NCBI GenBank assembly: GCA_949498985.1
Contig: CATECQ010000012.1
Location: 1-54,582, forward strand
DNA from: Glaciecola sp. HTCC2999
Lineage (GTDB): Bacteria > Pseudomonadota > Gammaproteobacteria > Enterobacterales > Alteromonadaceae
DNA: 54,582 bases
Direction: 5' to 3'
The notes under the pieces are model-generated. The model was given only the letters and a program-made list of their open reading frames with translations. It was not told the DNA's origin and ran no database searches. Positions 17,435 to 27,834 of the stretch are shown piece after piece. Within the stretch, counting starts at the first letter, position 1. Every line of letters starts with the position of its first letter. The translations under genes were made by a program, and so were the position numbers.

Positions 17435-18424
17435 CTACCGTCTCCCAAAAGTACGTTGTAATACACTGACATCTTCTTGTTTTGCAACATGTAACAAGCT
17501 AGTCAAAGCGAATTGAGTATTATTATACTGAGTTATTGTGGTTAAGGTAAAATACTCTGTCGTGGTATCAAACCATGCCATTTGTGATTTGGGTAATGAT
17601 AACCCTGTCATCTCGGATTCACCAAAAAAATCGGCTGGATTCTCATAGCCATTTTCTGGCCGTGATTCGATCAATGACTGCGCATCTGATGTCGATAAAC
17701 CCGTTAATGCTGCAAGCAAAATCGCATCATCAGTGGTGAGTGAATTTACATTGACTAACAGATTAGGATTATTTGGCAGTACGCAGACATATTCTAATAA
17801 TGCTTCAAACCACTCGATATTGACGCCATTGATCAGGCGCAGTTCAGAGACTTCACTTAGTAAGGTATTCGCGCTTAGATATGGATGAGATTTGCCTAAG
17901 TAGGTATTATCTTCTGCCCCGTTCGTGCGGGCAATGGTATCTTCATCCAAATAATCCACAATGGAATCCATGAATACATCTGCTGCATAAGTATCCCCAT
18001 TAGTAAGTTCACGGATTAACGCATTGAACGCATCCATTTCTAATGAGGGACGGTCAGCGCCGAGCTCATTATTACTATCCGGTTTTTTAGATAATGCATT
18101 AATATTAAAGCAAGCTTGAGCATCAGCAATAGTCGCGGTAATTTGCCCATTTTCAATAGGATAGACTAAAGGCACTGCCCATGGTTGATTCGCATGGATC
18201 ATGCCGTCATCTAACTCATATAAATCTTTTATGGATAGCATTGCAAAGGCTTCTGCTCCAATACTATACCAATAAGCTTGGTTATTATCTTTGATATTCG
18301 CGACACGTTGAACTTGAAGTTGCAAACGTGAGCCCATCTCAGTAGCAAGTACACTGACTAATGCCACGATAAACAGCACAATTAACAATGCCATGCCGCG
18401 TTGTTGTTGACGAGGCGCGTTCAT
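17435..18424 (-). CDS. gspK: Type II secretion system minor pseudopilin GspK
   Basis: A 329-residue protein with a prepilin-like N terminus (QRGMALLIVLFIVALVS) and the large extra domain that only GspK has among pseudopilins. The usual Glu at position +5 is replaced by Leu, the family-specific exception. GspK caps the pseudopilus tip together with GspI and GspJ. It overlaps gspJ by 4 bases. Confidence 0.94.
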   Translation of the reverse strand: MNAPRQQQRGMALLIVLFIVALVSVLATEMGSRLQLQVQRVANIKDNNQAYWYSIGAEAFAMLSIKDLYELDDGMIHANQPWAVPLVYPIENGQITATIADAQACFNINALSKKPDSNNELGADRPSLEMDAFNALIRELTNGDTYAADVFMDSIVDYLDEDTIARTNGAEDNTYLGKSHPYLSANTLLSEVSELRLINGVNIEWFEALLEYVCVLPNNPNLLVNVNSLTTDDAILLAALTGLSTSDAQSLIESRPENGYENPADFFGESEMTGLSLPKSQMAWFDTTTEYFTLTTITQYNNTQFALTSLLHVAKQEDVSVLQRTFGRR

Positions 18425-19140
18425 TCTGTGCCTCCTTGATTAGCGGTAGGGCTGTTTTGACGAGGAGAATCACTATCTGAGCCGGTGGCGGTGTTAGTTG
18501 TAGAGACAATGACTGGCGGATCTAATAGTGCAAATTCGCGTCGGATCAGGCCAAAATCCTCGGTGGTGATCTCTACTGCGACACCTTTGGGCACGCTACT
18601 GTTGGTATACGTTTCATCCCATGAAATCTCATTGCGCGCATTTTTAGAGCGCATAAATTCGATATTTAAATCAGTAACACCGGTCAATAACGGCCTAATT
18701 TTAGGTTCCACACCTGAATCATTATCTACAAAGGTGGTATGCAAACGCTCTAACACTTGCTCATCATTGAGTCGATACGCTACCCCTTGCATGTTTGAAC
18801 GAGGCAGACGCCACATGGGATTATGCCAGCCATTACGGACAAAACTAACACCATCATGGGTACTGTCCATTTCGCCTGCACCACCACGAAAAACAATAGT
18901 ATTTTCTTCTACGCCATCTATTCGAGGTGGACGATTGACTGCTTGAAGTAAGTCTCGTTCCATAGTAGTCATAGCCCGTTGCAACATTTGTAAACGCTCA
19001 ATACTCGCAGTGGACTGCTCTGAAGCTTGGATAACATTATTGAGCACCGCAGTCGATGCTGAAGCGATTAAGGAGAATATCAAGATTGCTACTAAGATCT
19101 CGATTAGGGTAAATCCATGTGCGGAGGTTGGCGCGCGCAT
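18421..19140 (-). CDS. gspJ: Type II secretion system minor pseudopilin GspJ
   Basis: A 239-residue type IV pilin-like protein with the prepilin peptidase site AHGFTLIEILVAIL at the start (Glu at +5). The C-terminal tail is rich in Ser, Thr, Asn and Pro and looks disordered. It forms part of the pseudopilus tip. It shares one base with gspI and overlaps gspK by 4 bases. Confidence 0.94.
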   Translation of the reverse strand: MRAPTSAHGFTLIEILVAILIFSLIASASTAVLNNVIQASEQSTASIERLQMLQRAMTTMERDLLQAVNRPPRIDGVEENTIVFRGGAGEMDSTHDGVSFVRNGWHNPMWRLPRSNMQGVAYRLNDEQVLERLHTTFVDNDSGVEPKIRPLLTGVTDLNIEFMRSKNARNEISWDETYTNSSVPKGVAVEITTEDFGLIRREFALLDPPVIVSTTNTATGSDSDSPRQNSPTANQGGTE

Positions 19141-19538
19141 TAACGACCTCCTGAGGTCGAAGGTTTACCAAAAAAGCTGACGACATCTGTCACCATTTGC
19201 TGATATTCGGCATCGACTGCGACACTAATACGCACTTGTACTAAGTCGTCTTCTTGGGTTTTAGTGACGGTTTGTTGCCAATACCAAGTCACTTCTGCCA
19301 TTTCCATGTCACCTTTTTGATTATTACGGATGGGCCACTCTTGTTCGAGGTGCAATTGAGCAAGGCGGTTATTCGCAACAAAGGTCGCAAATGTAATGTC
19401 TTGTAGTTGATTAACACTAGATAGGTTTTCGGTTGCTGCTTTCATGACAGCCGTACCGGTTAAACCGAAAATTAGTAAGGCGACCATGACTTCGATTAAC
19501 GTCATACCATGTTGACGCCTAAGTGACACAATACTCAT
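19140..19538 (-). CDS. gspI: Type II secretion system minor pseudopilin GspI
   Basis: A 132-residue pilin-like protein with the processing site QHGMTLIEVMVALL and a typical ATFVANNRLAQLHLE segment near 43-57. It nucleates the tip complex with GspJ and GspK. It overlaps gspH by 4 bases and gspJ by 1. Confidence 0.94.
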   Translation of the reverse strand: MSIVSLRRQHGMTLIEVMVALLIFGLTGTAVMKAATENLSSVNQLQDITFATFVANNRLAQLHLEQEWPIRNNQKGDMEMAEVTWYWQQTVTKTQEDDLVQVRISVAVDAEYQQMVTDVVSFFGKPSTSGGR

Positions 19539-20152
19539 GATGCATCTTCCAACAGCGCAATGTCATTGATTAACGGTAAGTACCCTTTAGAACTCACAGT
19601 AAACTGAGCATCAGAGATGACAGGATCAAAAAACGCAAACTGTAAGGTAAATTCGGTTAAATCACCGCTAGAAAGGAACATTACTTGAGGGGGAGGCGGT
19701 GGAATATCTTCTTCATTGCCAATTTGTACGCTGTCATTGGCGACCGACAGTTGTTCATCGAACAATGAACCACTGGAAAAAAGCGATTCCTCAGATGTCC
19801 ACTCAAAACCATCGAGTACTAATGTCATCACCATTTCTTCAGGTAGCTCACGCTCTACAAAAGCTTGATTTTCAGGCACATCTACCCATTCATCATTGTC
19901 GTCTAAGAATACGAACTTATAAGAATTGCGTTTATCATCAATCACCAGTCCAAATTCCATTTGGTTTAAGACAGCGAAATCAGAGGCTAATGTCGCCACT
20001 GCATGAAAGCGTTGAGCTTCACTTTTAAGCTTATCTTGAGGGTCATTACCGAAGGCATTCACCACGACATAGCCAGCCACTAAACCCATAATCACCAGCA
20101 CTAACATAATTTCGATCAGCGTGAATCCGGATGAACGTTGGCGTGATGGCAT
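19535..20152 (-). CDS. gspH: Type II secretion system minor pseudopilin GspH
   Basis: A 205-residue pilin-like protein with processing site SSGFTLIEIMLVLVIMG. The C-terminal half holds an acidic, proline-rich insertion (EEDIPPPPPQ near 144-153). It starts 18 bases after gspG and overlaps gspI. It links the major pseudopilin shaft to the tip complex. Confidence 0.93.
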   Translation of the reverse strand: MPSRQRSSGFTLIEIMLVLVIMGLVAGYVVVNAFGNDPQDKLKSEAQRFHAVATLASDFAVLNQMEFGLVIDDKRNSYKFVFLDDNDEWVDVPENQAFVERELPEEMVMTLVLDGFEWTSEESLFSSGSLFDEQLSVANDSVQIGNEEDIPPPPPQVMFLSSGDLTEFTLQFAFFDPVISDAQFTVSSKGYLPLINDIALLEDAS

Positions 20153-20170
20153 GGGCTAAATTAAATCAGT

Positions 20171-20599
20171 TTAATTTAAGTAGTCATTCAGGTTCCAGGT
20201 ACCGATGTCATCATCTGTACCGGGTTCCATATCAGGACCATTAGAAAAGATATCGACCGCACTGACCTCTCCTGGAGAAATGAGTTGGTAATCATTACCC
20301 CAAGGGTCGGTTGGTAGGCGTTGAATGTAGCCACCTTCGCGATATGCACGTGGAATAGGATCAACAGTAGGCTCGGTGACTAAAGCTTCTAGTCCTTGTT
20401 CAGTAGTAGGGAAGCGATTGTTATTGAGCTTATACATTTGCATCGCACCTTCTAAAGTTTGGATATCTATAGCGGCCTTTTTGAGCTGAGCTTCTTCTTG
20501 ATTGCCAAGGATCTGAGGCACAACCATTGAGGCCATGATCCCGATGATCACTAATACGACCATTACTTCGATAAGGGTAAAACCTGCTGACTTTTTCAT
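20171..20599 (-). CDS. gspG: Type II secretion system major pseudopilin GspG
   Basis: A 142-residue protein with the processing site SAGFTLIEVMVVLVIIG, followed by the signature AAIDIQTLEGAMQMYKLNNN region and the C-terminal calcium-site loop around PWGNDYQLISPG. It is the main pseudopilus subunit. It shares one base with the gspF stop. Confidence 0.96.
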   Translation of the reverse strand: MKKSAGFTLIEVMVVLVIIGIMASMVVPQILGNQEEAQLKKAAIDIQTLEGAMQMYKLNNNRFPTTEQGLEALVTEPTVDPIPRAYREGGYIQRLPTDPWGNDYQLISPGEVSAVDIFSNGPDMEPGTDDDIGTWNLNDYLN

Positions 20600-21825
20600 T
20601 ACATATTCACCATACTATTAAGTGCAATTATAGGTTGGAGGATAGCCAGTACAATAAACAGCACTATGCCGGCCATGGAAACGATCAACAATGGCTCAAA
20701 TACTTTGAGTGACACGCTGACCAAAGATTCAAATTCACGGTCTTGATTATCGGCTGCCCGTGCTAACATTTGTTGTAATTCACCAGAGCGTTCACCGGAT
20801 GCAATCATGTGCATCATCATGGGTGGGAACATTTTTGTTTTATCTAGTGCCGCCCTGAGGCTTGCGCCTTCTTTGACCATAACCGCTGATTCAGCGACTT
20901 GGGCTTTGATATGACGGTTAAGTAATACATCGCTAGCAATTTTCATTGCTTCTAATAAAGGTACCGCACTGGCAGTCAAAATCGATAGTGTGCGGGCAAA
21001 CCGAGCCGTATTTAAACCGCGGTTCACTTTACCTAACAAAGGGACTCCTAAGAGCCATTTGTGAAAGCGCAGTTGCATAGCAGGTACAGCAAGTGCACGT
21101 TGCGCAACAATCACACCGAGGATTAATAAGCCCACCACCCACATCCAAGAGGCTTGCAGGAAAGTTGAGATATCCATAACTAGCTGAGTAATCGGGGGTA
21201 AACCTTGGCCCATGTGCTGAAATTGGGTTACGATTTTAGGGACGACCACAGTGAGTAATAATACGGTAATCGCTACAGCAAAAAACATCATGAGTGCAGG
21301 ATAAATCATCGCTTGAACCACTTGGCTACGCGTTTTTTCTCGATTTTCGGTGTAGTCTGCTAATCGGTTTAAGACGATATCTAGATGACCCGATTTTTCA
21401 CCTGCCGCGACCATTGCGATAAATAAAGTATCAAATACACTTGGAAAATCTCCGAGTGCTTCGGCTAGACCAAACCCTTCTACGACTTTTGAACGTACTG
21501 CCATCATCATGTTTTTTTGGCGTGGTTTTTCGCTTTGTTCAGCAACTGCAAGTAACGCTTCTTCGATTGGTAATGAAGCTTCTACTAAGGTCGCTAATTG
21601 ACGCGTGAGTAAGGAAAGTTCGCTAGCAGAGATACGTGGCTTGAAGAAAGTAAATTCAAAGGAGGTTGAGCTTTTCTTTGCTTGTTCTTTAACTTGTTCG
21701 ACAGTCACTGGGATGAGTTTTTGTTCCCGCAGTTGTTGGCGAATTTGACGCGCATTATCGCCTTCAAGTACCCCTTTTTGGGTCTTGCCTTTGGCATTGA
21801 CTGCTTCAAATGCAAACGCGGCCAT
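20599..21825 (-). CDS. gspF: Type II secretion system inner membrane platform protein GspF
   Basis: A 408-residue polytopic protein with two repeated GspF domains (about 70-195 and 275-400) and three membrane helices (near 170-195, 220-240 and 375-400). The start FEAVNAKGKTQKGVLEGD is a family hallmark. It is the platform around which the ATPase and pseudopilus assemble. 6 bases separate it from gspE. Confidence 0.96.
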   Translation of the reverse strand: MAAFAFEAVNAKGKTQKGVLEGDNARQIRQQLREQKLIPVTVEQVKEQAKKSSTSFEFTFFKPRISASELSLLTRQLATLVEASLPIEEALLAVAEQSEKPRQKNMMMAVRSKVVEGFGLAEALGDFPSVFDTLFIAMVAAGEKSGHLDIVLNRLADYTENREKTRSQVVQAMIYPALMMFFAVAITVLLLTVVVPKIVTQFQHMGQGLPPITQLVMDISTFLQASWMWVVGLLILGVIVAQRALAVPAMQLRFHKWLLGVPLLGKVNRGLNTARFARTLSILTASAVPLLEAMKIASDVLLNRHIKAQVAESAVMVKEGASLRAALDKTKMFPPMMMHMIASGERSGELQQMLARAADNQDREFESLVSVSLKVFEPLLIVSMAGIVLFIVLAILQPIIALNSMVNM

Positions 21826-21831
21826 TATCGC

Positions 21832-23280
21832 TTATTCCTCACGCGTCACGCGCAGGACTTCTTCTAAAGAAGTCTCGCCGCTCAAAACTTTATCGATACC
21901 ATCACCACGTATACTCGGTGTATGTGCGCGGATATGCTTTTCGATAGCTTGTTCGCCTTTACCACTATGCATGATCTCTCGCACTGAATCATCTACTTTA
22001 AGCAATTCATGAATACCAGTACGACCACGATATCCAGTGTGATTACATGATACACAATCACCCGGCGAGTAAATGGTGCGCGGAGCGCTAATACCTAATA
22101 CTTCACATTCTGTAGTCGTTGCTTCATGAGGCTGTTTACAGTCGTTACATAAGGTACGTACTAAACGTTGCGATAGTACCGCGAGTAAACTTGATGAGAG
22201 AAGAAATGACTCAATTCCCATGTCTTCAAGACGAGTAATGGCGCCGGCAGCAGTATTGGTGTGCAAAGTCGATAAGACTAAGTGACCAGTCAAACTCGCT
22301 TGAACGGCGATTTGTGCAGTTTCTAAGTCACGTATCTCACCAATCATGACCACATCAGGATCTTGACGTAAAATTGCGCGTAAACCGCGAGCAAAGGTCA
22401 TATCGACTCGTGTATTGACTTGAGTTTGTCCAATGCCTTGTAAATCAAATTCAATGGGATCTTCGACGGTCAAAATATTCCGGTCTTTGGAGTTAATCTC
22501 CGTTAACCCAGCATATAAGGTGGTGGATTTACCCGAGCCGGTAGGACCTGTGACAAGTATAATGCCATGGGGTTTACGGATAAGCTCGGAGAAAACATCA
22601 CGGTTAGCTTCCGTCATGCCTAAATCTTCAAGATTTAAACGAGCATTGTTTTTATCTAATAAACGTAATACCACACGCTCGCCATGACTAGAAGGCATGG
22701 TGGACACCCTGACATCAACTGCGCGGCCTGCAATTTTTAATGAAATGCGGCCATCTTGTGGGACACGTTTTTCAGCAATATCAAGTTTTGCCATGACCTT
22801 GATTCTGGACACAAGCATTGAAGACATTTTACGATTCGGTTTTAAAATTTCTCTTAGTACGCCATCGACTCTGAAGCGCACAACAAGCTGATTTTCAAAC
22901 GTTTCGATATGTATGTCTGAAGCACCCTCTTTAATCGCTTCGCCTAGCATTGCGTTAATCAGTTTAATGATAGGGGCATCATCTTCACTATCGAGTAAGT
23001 CTTCGGTATCGGGAAGATCTTCTGCAAGAGCAAATAGGTCACTTTCATTACCTAGGTCTTCCATTAGCTGTTTAGCTTCAGATGAATCACGCTGGTAAAA
23101 AGTGGTCAGCAGAGTCTCAAATTTATCGCTGGCAACTTGTTCTAAATTAAAGCCTTGCCCAAATACACGACGAATTTCAGCAAATACAGTTAAGTCTGTA
23201 TCCGCGGTATAAAAAACAGTAGGAGCTACCGGATCGAGCAACACCTGATGACGTTTGGCAAAGCTAAATGAAATGTCCAT
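21832..23280 (-). CDS. gspE: Type II secretion system ATPase GspE
   Basis: A 482-residue hexameric secretion ATPase. Walker A is GPTGSGKST at about 245-253, with Asp box and [12 protein letters not shown] (Walker B) after it. A zinc-binding region has paired CxxC (LCNDCK near 377-382, CVSCNH near 408-413). SDIHIE at 121-126 is typical. The ATG at 23280 has an AAGGCGG site; the N-terminal domain is slightly shorter than in Vibrio EpsE but complete in outline. Confidence 0.96.
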   Translation of the reverse strand: MDISFSFAKRHQVLLDPVAPTVFYTADTDLTVFAEIRRVFGQGFNLEQVASDKFETLLTTFYQRDSSEAKQLMEDLGNESDLFALAEDLPDTEDLLDSEDDAPIIKLINAMLGEAIKEGASDIHIETFENQLVVRFRVDGVLREILKPNRKMSSMLVSRIKVMAKLDIAEKRVPQDGRISLKIAGRAVDVRVSTMPSSHGERVVLRLLDKNNARLNLEDLGMTEANRDVFSELIRKPHGIILVTGPTGSGKSTTLYAGLTEINSKDRNILTVEDPIEFDLQGIGQTQVNTRVDMTFARGLRAILRQDPDVVMIGEIRDLETAQIAVQASLTGHLVLSTLHTNTAAGAITRLEDMGIESFLLSSSLLAVLSQRLVRTLCNDCKQPHEATTTECEVLGISAPRTIYSPGDCVSCNHTGYRGRTGIHELLKVDDSVREIMHSGKGEQAIEKHIRAHTPSIRGDGIDKVLSGETSLEEVLRVTREE

Positions 23281-23291
23281 ATGCAGCCGCC

Positions 23292-25379
23292 TTAGTTATT
23301 CTCTTTCGTTTGCTTATCTTTCTCCATCAAATAATCTTCAAATGATGGTGGTAAAGTGAGCGCATCGTTCCACTCTGGCAAACTTGGCCCTTTTGAATTA
23401 GGCATTAAAGGGATTCCATCAGCTTGACGCTTGAGCTGTTCAGCTCGGATAAAGTTATATTTACGATGAGAAATTTCGTTCATGGTCACGCCATCACGCA
23501 CAATCGTTGGGCGCAAAAAGACCATTAAGTTTCGTTTGCGTTTACTGGACGTCGTGGTTTTGAATAAGTGACCGACAAACGGAATGTCCCCGAGTAATGG
23601 GACTTTTGAGACACTTTCTTGGACATCTTCATCAATCAAGCCGCCGAGAACGATAGTACCGCCGTCATCAACAATGACAGTGGTTTTAATTTCACGTTTA
23701 TTAATTGAAATATCGACAGAAGTTGCACCTGACACGCTAGAGACTTCTTGTTCGATCAATAATTGTACCGCATCTCCTTCATTGATTTGCGGCGTGACCT
23801 TAAGTTTGATGCCCACTTCTTGGCGGTCGACTGTTTGGAAAGGATTCGAATTATTTGAGCCGGTGCTAGTACCCGTAATAATAGGGACTTCTTGGCCCAC
23901 AATGAAAAAGGCTTCTTCATTATCCATCGTGGTTAAATGTGGAGTTGCTAAGATATTGGAGTTAGTGTCGGTGGATACTGCTTGGACAACGGCACCCCAA
24001 CCATTTTCAATAATACCTGCAATCATGCCGTTAGCGCCGCCAAGGATATTTGCCAATGCGGTAAAATCACCTTCAATCGTATCTATCGCTTGCACCGCAG
24101 AGCCATCTTGCGCAGTAGTTGAGCGGTTTACTTCACGATCTTCTGCTTGACGCAGAGCTACCCCTAAAGAGCCGACCCCGGCAACGCCATTGGTAAACTG
24201 AGTGCCACCACCTTCTTCAGAGACAAGTTGTACCCCTAATGTGGTGCCATCACCTTCAAAGACTTCAACGATAATGGCTTCTACTTGTACTTGAGCACGG
24301 CGGACATCGAGTTGACGAATAACTTCCTCAAGTGAACGCATCATGTCTGGTTCAGCAGTGATGACGAGAGAATTTGAATCTTCATGCGCATCAATGCTGA
24401 CATCGCGAGTGTTTGCATTTTTTGAGCGTGAATTACTAGATGTCCCTTTTTCTTCAGCTTGGATACTCTCAGAGACGCCTTTTAGGACTTTGACCAAATC
24501 ATCCGCTTTAGCGTAGTTTAAGAAGATAACACGAGTATTTCCGCTAGTCTCGAGTTCTTGATCCATGCGGGTGATAAGATTAATTAAGCGTTGACGTGCT
24601 TTGACATCACCACTGACTATCACGGAATTAGTTCGATCATCAGCAACTACGCGAGGCTCAGATTTGGCACTAGTTTGTGCAGCCTTGCCTTGAGATTTAT
24701 TGATACTTTCAATGATACGTACCATTTCCGATGCAGATGCGTACTTAAGTTTCACGATTTCTACTTCTTCGTCACCGGCTCTATCGACACGTTCTATGAT
24801 TTCAACTAGACGATTTATGACGGCAGCACGACCGGTCAACATCATGACGTTTGATGCGTCATGGCTGACGACGTTACCACCACCAGCACTGTCATTAAGC
24901 TGTCGCAGTAAAGGTGTTAACTCGCGAACGGGAACGTTATACACAGGGATGACACGGGTAATCATTTCATCGCCATTAGGGATGTTACCTTCGACGACCG
25001 GTAAGTTTGAGCTTTTGGCATCCTTGGAACGGATTACTTTAAGGATACCATTAGGCATTTCAACTACCGCAAAGTCATAGACTTGGAGTACGTTTAAAAA
25101 GAACTGGTAATACTGTTCTTCATCGAGTAAATCATAACTACGCACCGAGATTTTTCCGCGGACATTGGGATCAACAATAATGGTGCGTTGTAAATTTTTA
25201 CCGACAATTGCAATAAATTCATTGATATCGGTATTTTTAAAATTAGGGGAATATTGAGCTGCCTGGACAACAAAGGATGTTGTCGATACTGGGATTACCG
25301 CAGCAAAAATAGCAAACGAAAGTACGCTTGCAATAGAGACAGTTTTACAATGTGAAACCAAATTAGACAACATAAACAT
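23292..25379 (-). CDS. gspD: Type II secretion system secretin GspD
   Basis: A secretin of about 695 residues. It has an N-terminal signal segment ending near VVQAAQ, then the N0 domain starting [17 protein letters not shown], three N1-N3 repeats ([34 protein letters not shown] and the third with [10 protein letters not shown]) and the C-terminal secretin core ([15 protein letters not shown]). It forms the outer-membrane gate. I place the start at the ATG at 25379 because CACAAGGT precedes it; GTG at 25400 and ATG at 25373 are also possible. 11 bases separate it from gspE. Confidence 0.95.
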   Translation of the reverse strand: MFMLSNLVSHCKTVSIASVLSFAIFAAVIPVSTTSFVVQAAQYSPNFKNTDINEFIAIVGKNLQRTIIVDPNVRGKISVRSYDLLDEEQYYQFFLNVLQVYDFAVVEMPNGILKVIRSKDAKSSNLPVVEGNIPNGDEMITRVIPVYNVPVRELTPLLRQLNDSAGGGNVVSHDASNVMMLTGRAAVINRLVEIIERVDRAGDEEVEIVKLKYASASEMVRIIESINKSQGKAAQTSAKSEPRVVADDRTNSVIVSGDVKARQRLINLITRMDQELETSGNTRVIFLNYAKADDLVKVLKGVSESIQAEEKGTSSNSRSKNANTRDVSIDAHEDSNSLVITAEPDMMRSLEEVIRQLDVRRAQVQVEAIIVEVFEGDGTTLGVQLVSEEGGGTQFTNGVAGVGSLGVALRQAEDREVNRSTTAQDGSAVQAIDTIEGDFTALANILGGANGMIAGIIENGWGAVVQAVSTDTNSNILATPHLTTMDNEEAFFIVGQEVPIITGTSTGSNNSNPFQTVDRQEVGIKLKVTPQINEGDAVQLLIEQEVSSVSGATSVDISINKREIKTTVIVDDGGTIVLGGLIDEDVQESVSKVPLLGDIPFVGHLFKTTTSSKRKRNLMVFLRPTIVRDGVTMNEISHRKYNFIRAEQLKRQADGIPLMPNSKGPSLPEWNDALTLPPSFEDYLMEKDKQTKENN

Positions 25380-25415
25380 AATACCTTGTGATGTGTTCAC
25401 CTAAAGACGTCATCG

Positions 25416-26336
25416 TTATGGTAACGAGAGTGATAACGTCATGGGTTGATCGTTGCGTAGCAATGTTAACTCTAAGCTATCTGCTTCTCGTAAGGCTTGC
25501 ATGGCTTGCACCGCTTCGCGCGGCTGCGTTAAATCTAAACCGTTAATATACGTAATGATATCACCGGCTTTTAATCCTGAATCGTTAAATAAGGCTGTTT
25601 CTTTGCCAGGGCTAACGCGATAGCCTCGTAGTTCACCGTCCTCTCTTACTGGAGCAACTTTGATGAAATCAATGAATTTTTCTGGTGCCGCGCGTAATTG
25701 CGCAATGCTATCTGCACTGGGACCTTCAACTTGTTTGACTACGCTTTTAGGTATACTGGTATTAGCAGGGAAAAATACGGTGTCATTTACCGAGCTCGAT
25801 GATGATGACATTTTGCTAAAATCGATACCATCGAGCATTAACGTTTCTTTCGTTCCACGATTACTAATAATAACGCGGTCGGCAAAAACCCGATTAAGGG
25901 TTGCTTGTGTCCCTTCGATTTTGTCGCCAATACCGTAGGTGTTTTGTTTGTTGCGGTTGGCGATAATCGCTGCCCCATCGTCTTCAGTGGTAGATGCGAC
26001 AACACCGGTGAGTACCAAATTGAGTTTAGTTTCGGGTGCATCGGTCACCGTTGATATCGGTTGCGCAGTTATTTTGTTGGCTTCACCAAAAATGTTCAAC
26101 GCGATCAAATCGTTAATGCTGTTGGTCTGAACAGGAGTGCTACCTTGTTTTTGCGTTACTTGAAGAGGAATTGTCGGTGATGGTGGAGAGGGAACAATTT
26201 GCCAAACCATATTCGCTAATGCAAATATGATATAAATGAACAATAGCATCAACGCCAAGGTCTTCAATAATACCTTGTTTTTTGGTTGGTTAAGCACGTT
26301 TAAGAATGCTTGAAAATTAAGTTGATGTGTCGTCAT
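25416..26336 (-). CDS. gspC: Type II secretion system protein C
   Basis: A 306-residue bitopic inner-membrane protein. It has a short cytoplasmic segment, one membrane helix (about 24-45), the homology region (NDLIALNIFGEA) and a C-terminal PDZ domain (YRVSPGKETALFNDSGLKAGDIITYING). GspC connects the platform to the secretin. The frame is open further upstream, but the ATG at 26336 (MTTHQLNFQ) matches the family; the longer form would add a non-homologous leader. It is the first gene of the operon, divergent from hslR. Confidence 0.94.
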   Translation of the reverse strand: MTTHQLNFQAFLNVLNQPKNKVLLKTLALMLLFIYIIFALANMVWQIVPSPPSPTIPLQVTQKQGSTPVQTNSINDLIALNIFGEANKITAQPISTVTDAPETKLNLVLTGVVASTTEDDGAAIIANRNKQNTYGIGDKIEGTQATLNRVFADRVIISNRGTKETLMLDGIDFSKMSSSSSSVNDTVFFPANTSIPKSVVKQVEGPSADSIAQLRAAPEKFIDFIKVAPVREDGELRGYRVSPGKETALFNDSGLKAGDIITYINGLDLTQPREAVQAMQALREADSLELTLLRNDQPMTLSLSLP

Positions 26337-26476
26337 TATTCTTATTGTAAAATGTAAACTGCAGTTTTGAAATGATAGTATCTTTCCGAATGTATGAATA
26401 TACGCTGAATAGGGTAAAATATACAGCATCTATACTAAAGATTTATGACTTAAAATACCAACAAGTATCGCAATTT

Positions 26477-26854
26477 ATGGAAAATGTCCGGATCGACAAG
26501 TGGCTATGGGCTGCAAGAGTGTTTAAAACGCGTGCAAATGCACGTGAGGCTGTGCAGGCTGGTAAAATTCATTATAATGGTCAACGTACTAAACCGAGTA
26601 AAATTGTCGAATTAAACGCCACGTTAAAAGTACCAGCAGGGTTTGACACCAAAGAACTGATCATCCGCGAAATATTTGATAAGCGCCGCTCGGCGGCTTT
26701 GGTAGTTGGAATGTATGAAGAAACACCTGAAAGCATTGAAAAACGTGAACGTAATGCGGAAGCTCGCAAATTATCTGCATTTCATAGTCCTAAGCCCGAT
26801 AGTAAACCTGATAAAAAACAGCGTCGACAAATAATCCATTTAAAACACCAATAA
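26477..26854 (+). CDS. hslR: Ribosome-associated heat shock protein Hsp15 (HslR)
   Basis: A 125-residue protein with an N-terminal S4 RNA-binding domain (MENVRIDKWLWAARVFKTR onward, quoted in part) and a basic C-terminal tail rich in Lys and Arg. Hsp15 binds 50S subunits that carry a stranded nascent chain. The frame is open from 26372, but the ATG at 26477 matches the family start and the expected length. It is followed after 42 bases by hslO, and is divergent from gspC. Confidence 0.92.
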   Translation: MENVRIDKWLWAARVFKTRANAREAVQAGKIHYNGQRTKPSKIVELNATLKVPAGFDTKELIIREIFDKRRSAALVVGMYEETPESIEKRERNAEARKLSAFHSPKPDSKPDKKQRRQIIHLKHQ

Positions 26855-26896
26855 TATGCCCATATATGGGGTATAACTAATTTAAGAGAACCTGTT

Positions 26897-27802
26897 ATGT
26901 CTGAGATAGCCAGCGTTGATCAACTCCAGCGATTTTTGTTTAATCAAGCCAATGTGCGTGGCGAGTTAGTTCAGTTAAAATCGACTTATCAGCACATTTT
27001 GGAGTCTTATTCATATCCACCTGCGATCCAAACGTTACTTGGAGAATTGATGGCGGCGACAGCGTTACTCAACGCGACGCTAAAATTTGAAGGCGAGATT
27101 GGTTTACAAATCCAATCCGAAGGTATCGTCAAATATGCTGTTGTCAACGGTACACATGACTTAAAACTTCGAGGTGTCGCTCGATGGGATGAATCATTAA
27201 CCCAGTTACCGGATTCTTTTAATGAGTTATTTACTAAAGGTTACTTGGTTATTACCATCACACCAAAAGACGGTGAACGGTATCAAGGCATTGTTGGATT
27301 AGATCAAGACAGCTTAGCGGCATGTATAGAAGAGTATTTCCTTCAATCTGAACAATTGATGACCCAAGTGCGTTTATTTGCTCAACAAGGTGATAAGCCA
27401 ATGGCAGGTGGTACCTTGTTACAAATTTTACCTACGTCAAGTGAAGCGACTAATGTGGCTGAATCGACCGAATTTGGGCATATTGCAGCGTTAACCGATA
27501 CATTAAAAGCTGAAGAGCTTTTTTCATTAGAAGCCGATGAGGTAATGTATCGCCTTTATCACCAAGAAGAAGTGGAAGTCTTTACCTCTGCAAAAGTTAA
27601 ATTTGAATGTCATTGTTCACGAGAAAGTACGATTGCTGCGCTACAAAATATCGCGAAAGAAGAGCTTTTGGCGATTATTACTGAAGAAGGGGCAATCAAG
27701 ATGAATTGTCAATTTTGTCATGCGGATTATATGTTTGATGCAATGGATGTCGAAACCATTCATTCCGGCTTTGACCCTGATGCAAGTACGACGGCACAAT
27801 AA
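26897..27802 (+). CDS. hslO: Redox-regulated chaperone Hsp33 (HslO)
   Basis: A 301-residue chaperone activated by oxidation. The N-terminal substrate-binding domain is complete, and the C-terminal redox switch has the four zinc-binding cysteines C238 and C240 (FECHC) and C271 and C274 (CQFC). The C-terminal extension of about 15 residues after the switch is acidic. An AAGAGAA site precedes the ATG. It pairs with hslR, as usual. It converges on envZ. Confidence 0.95.
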   Translation: MSEIASVDQLQRFLFNQANVRGELVQLKSTYQHILESYSYPPAIQTLLGELMAATALLNATLKFEGEIGLQIQSEGIVKYAVVNGTHDLKLRGVARWDESLTQLPDSFNELFTKGYLVITITPKDGERYQGIVGLDQDSLAACIEEYFLQSEQLMTQVRLFAQQGDKPMAGGTLLQILPTSSEATNVAESTEFGHIAALTDTLKAEELFSLEADEVMYRLYHQEEVEVFTSAKVKFECHCSRESTIAALQNIAKEELLAIITEEGAIKMNCQFCHADYMFDAMDVETIHSGFDPDASTTAQ

Positions 27803-27834
27803 ACTCAATCGTTGATTATTGACGTTAAGAACAT

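Noticed and set aside
23584-24150. A 188-codon plus-strand ORF inside gspD
   Set aside because: It is a shadow of the secretin core on the other strand; its composition is the mirror of the gspD codons.
26337-26476. TAAAAT at 26415-26420 as the hslR promoter
   Set aside because: No acceptable -35 at 15-19 bases, so I do not list it, although a promoter must lie in this region.
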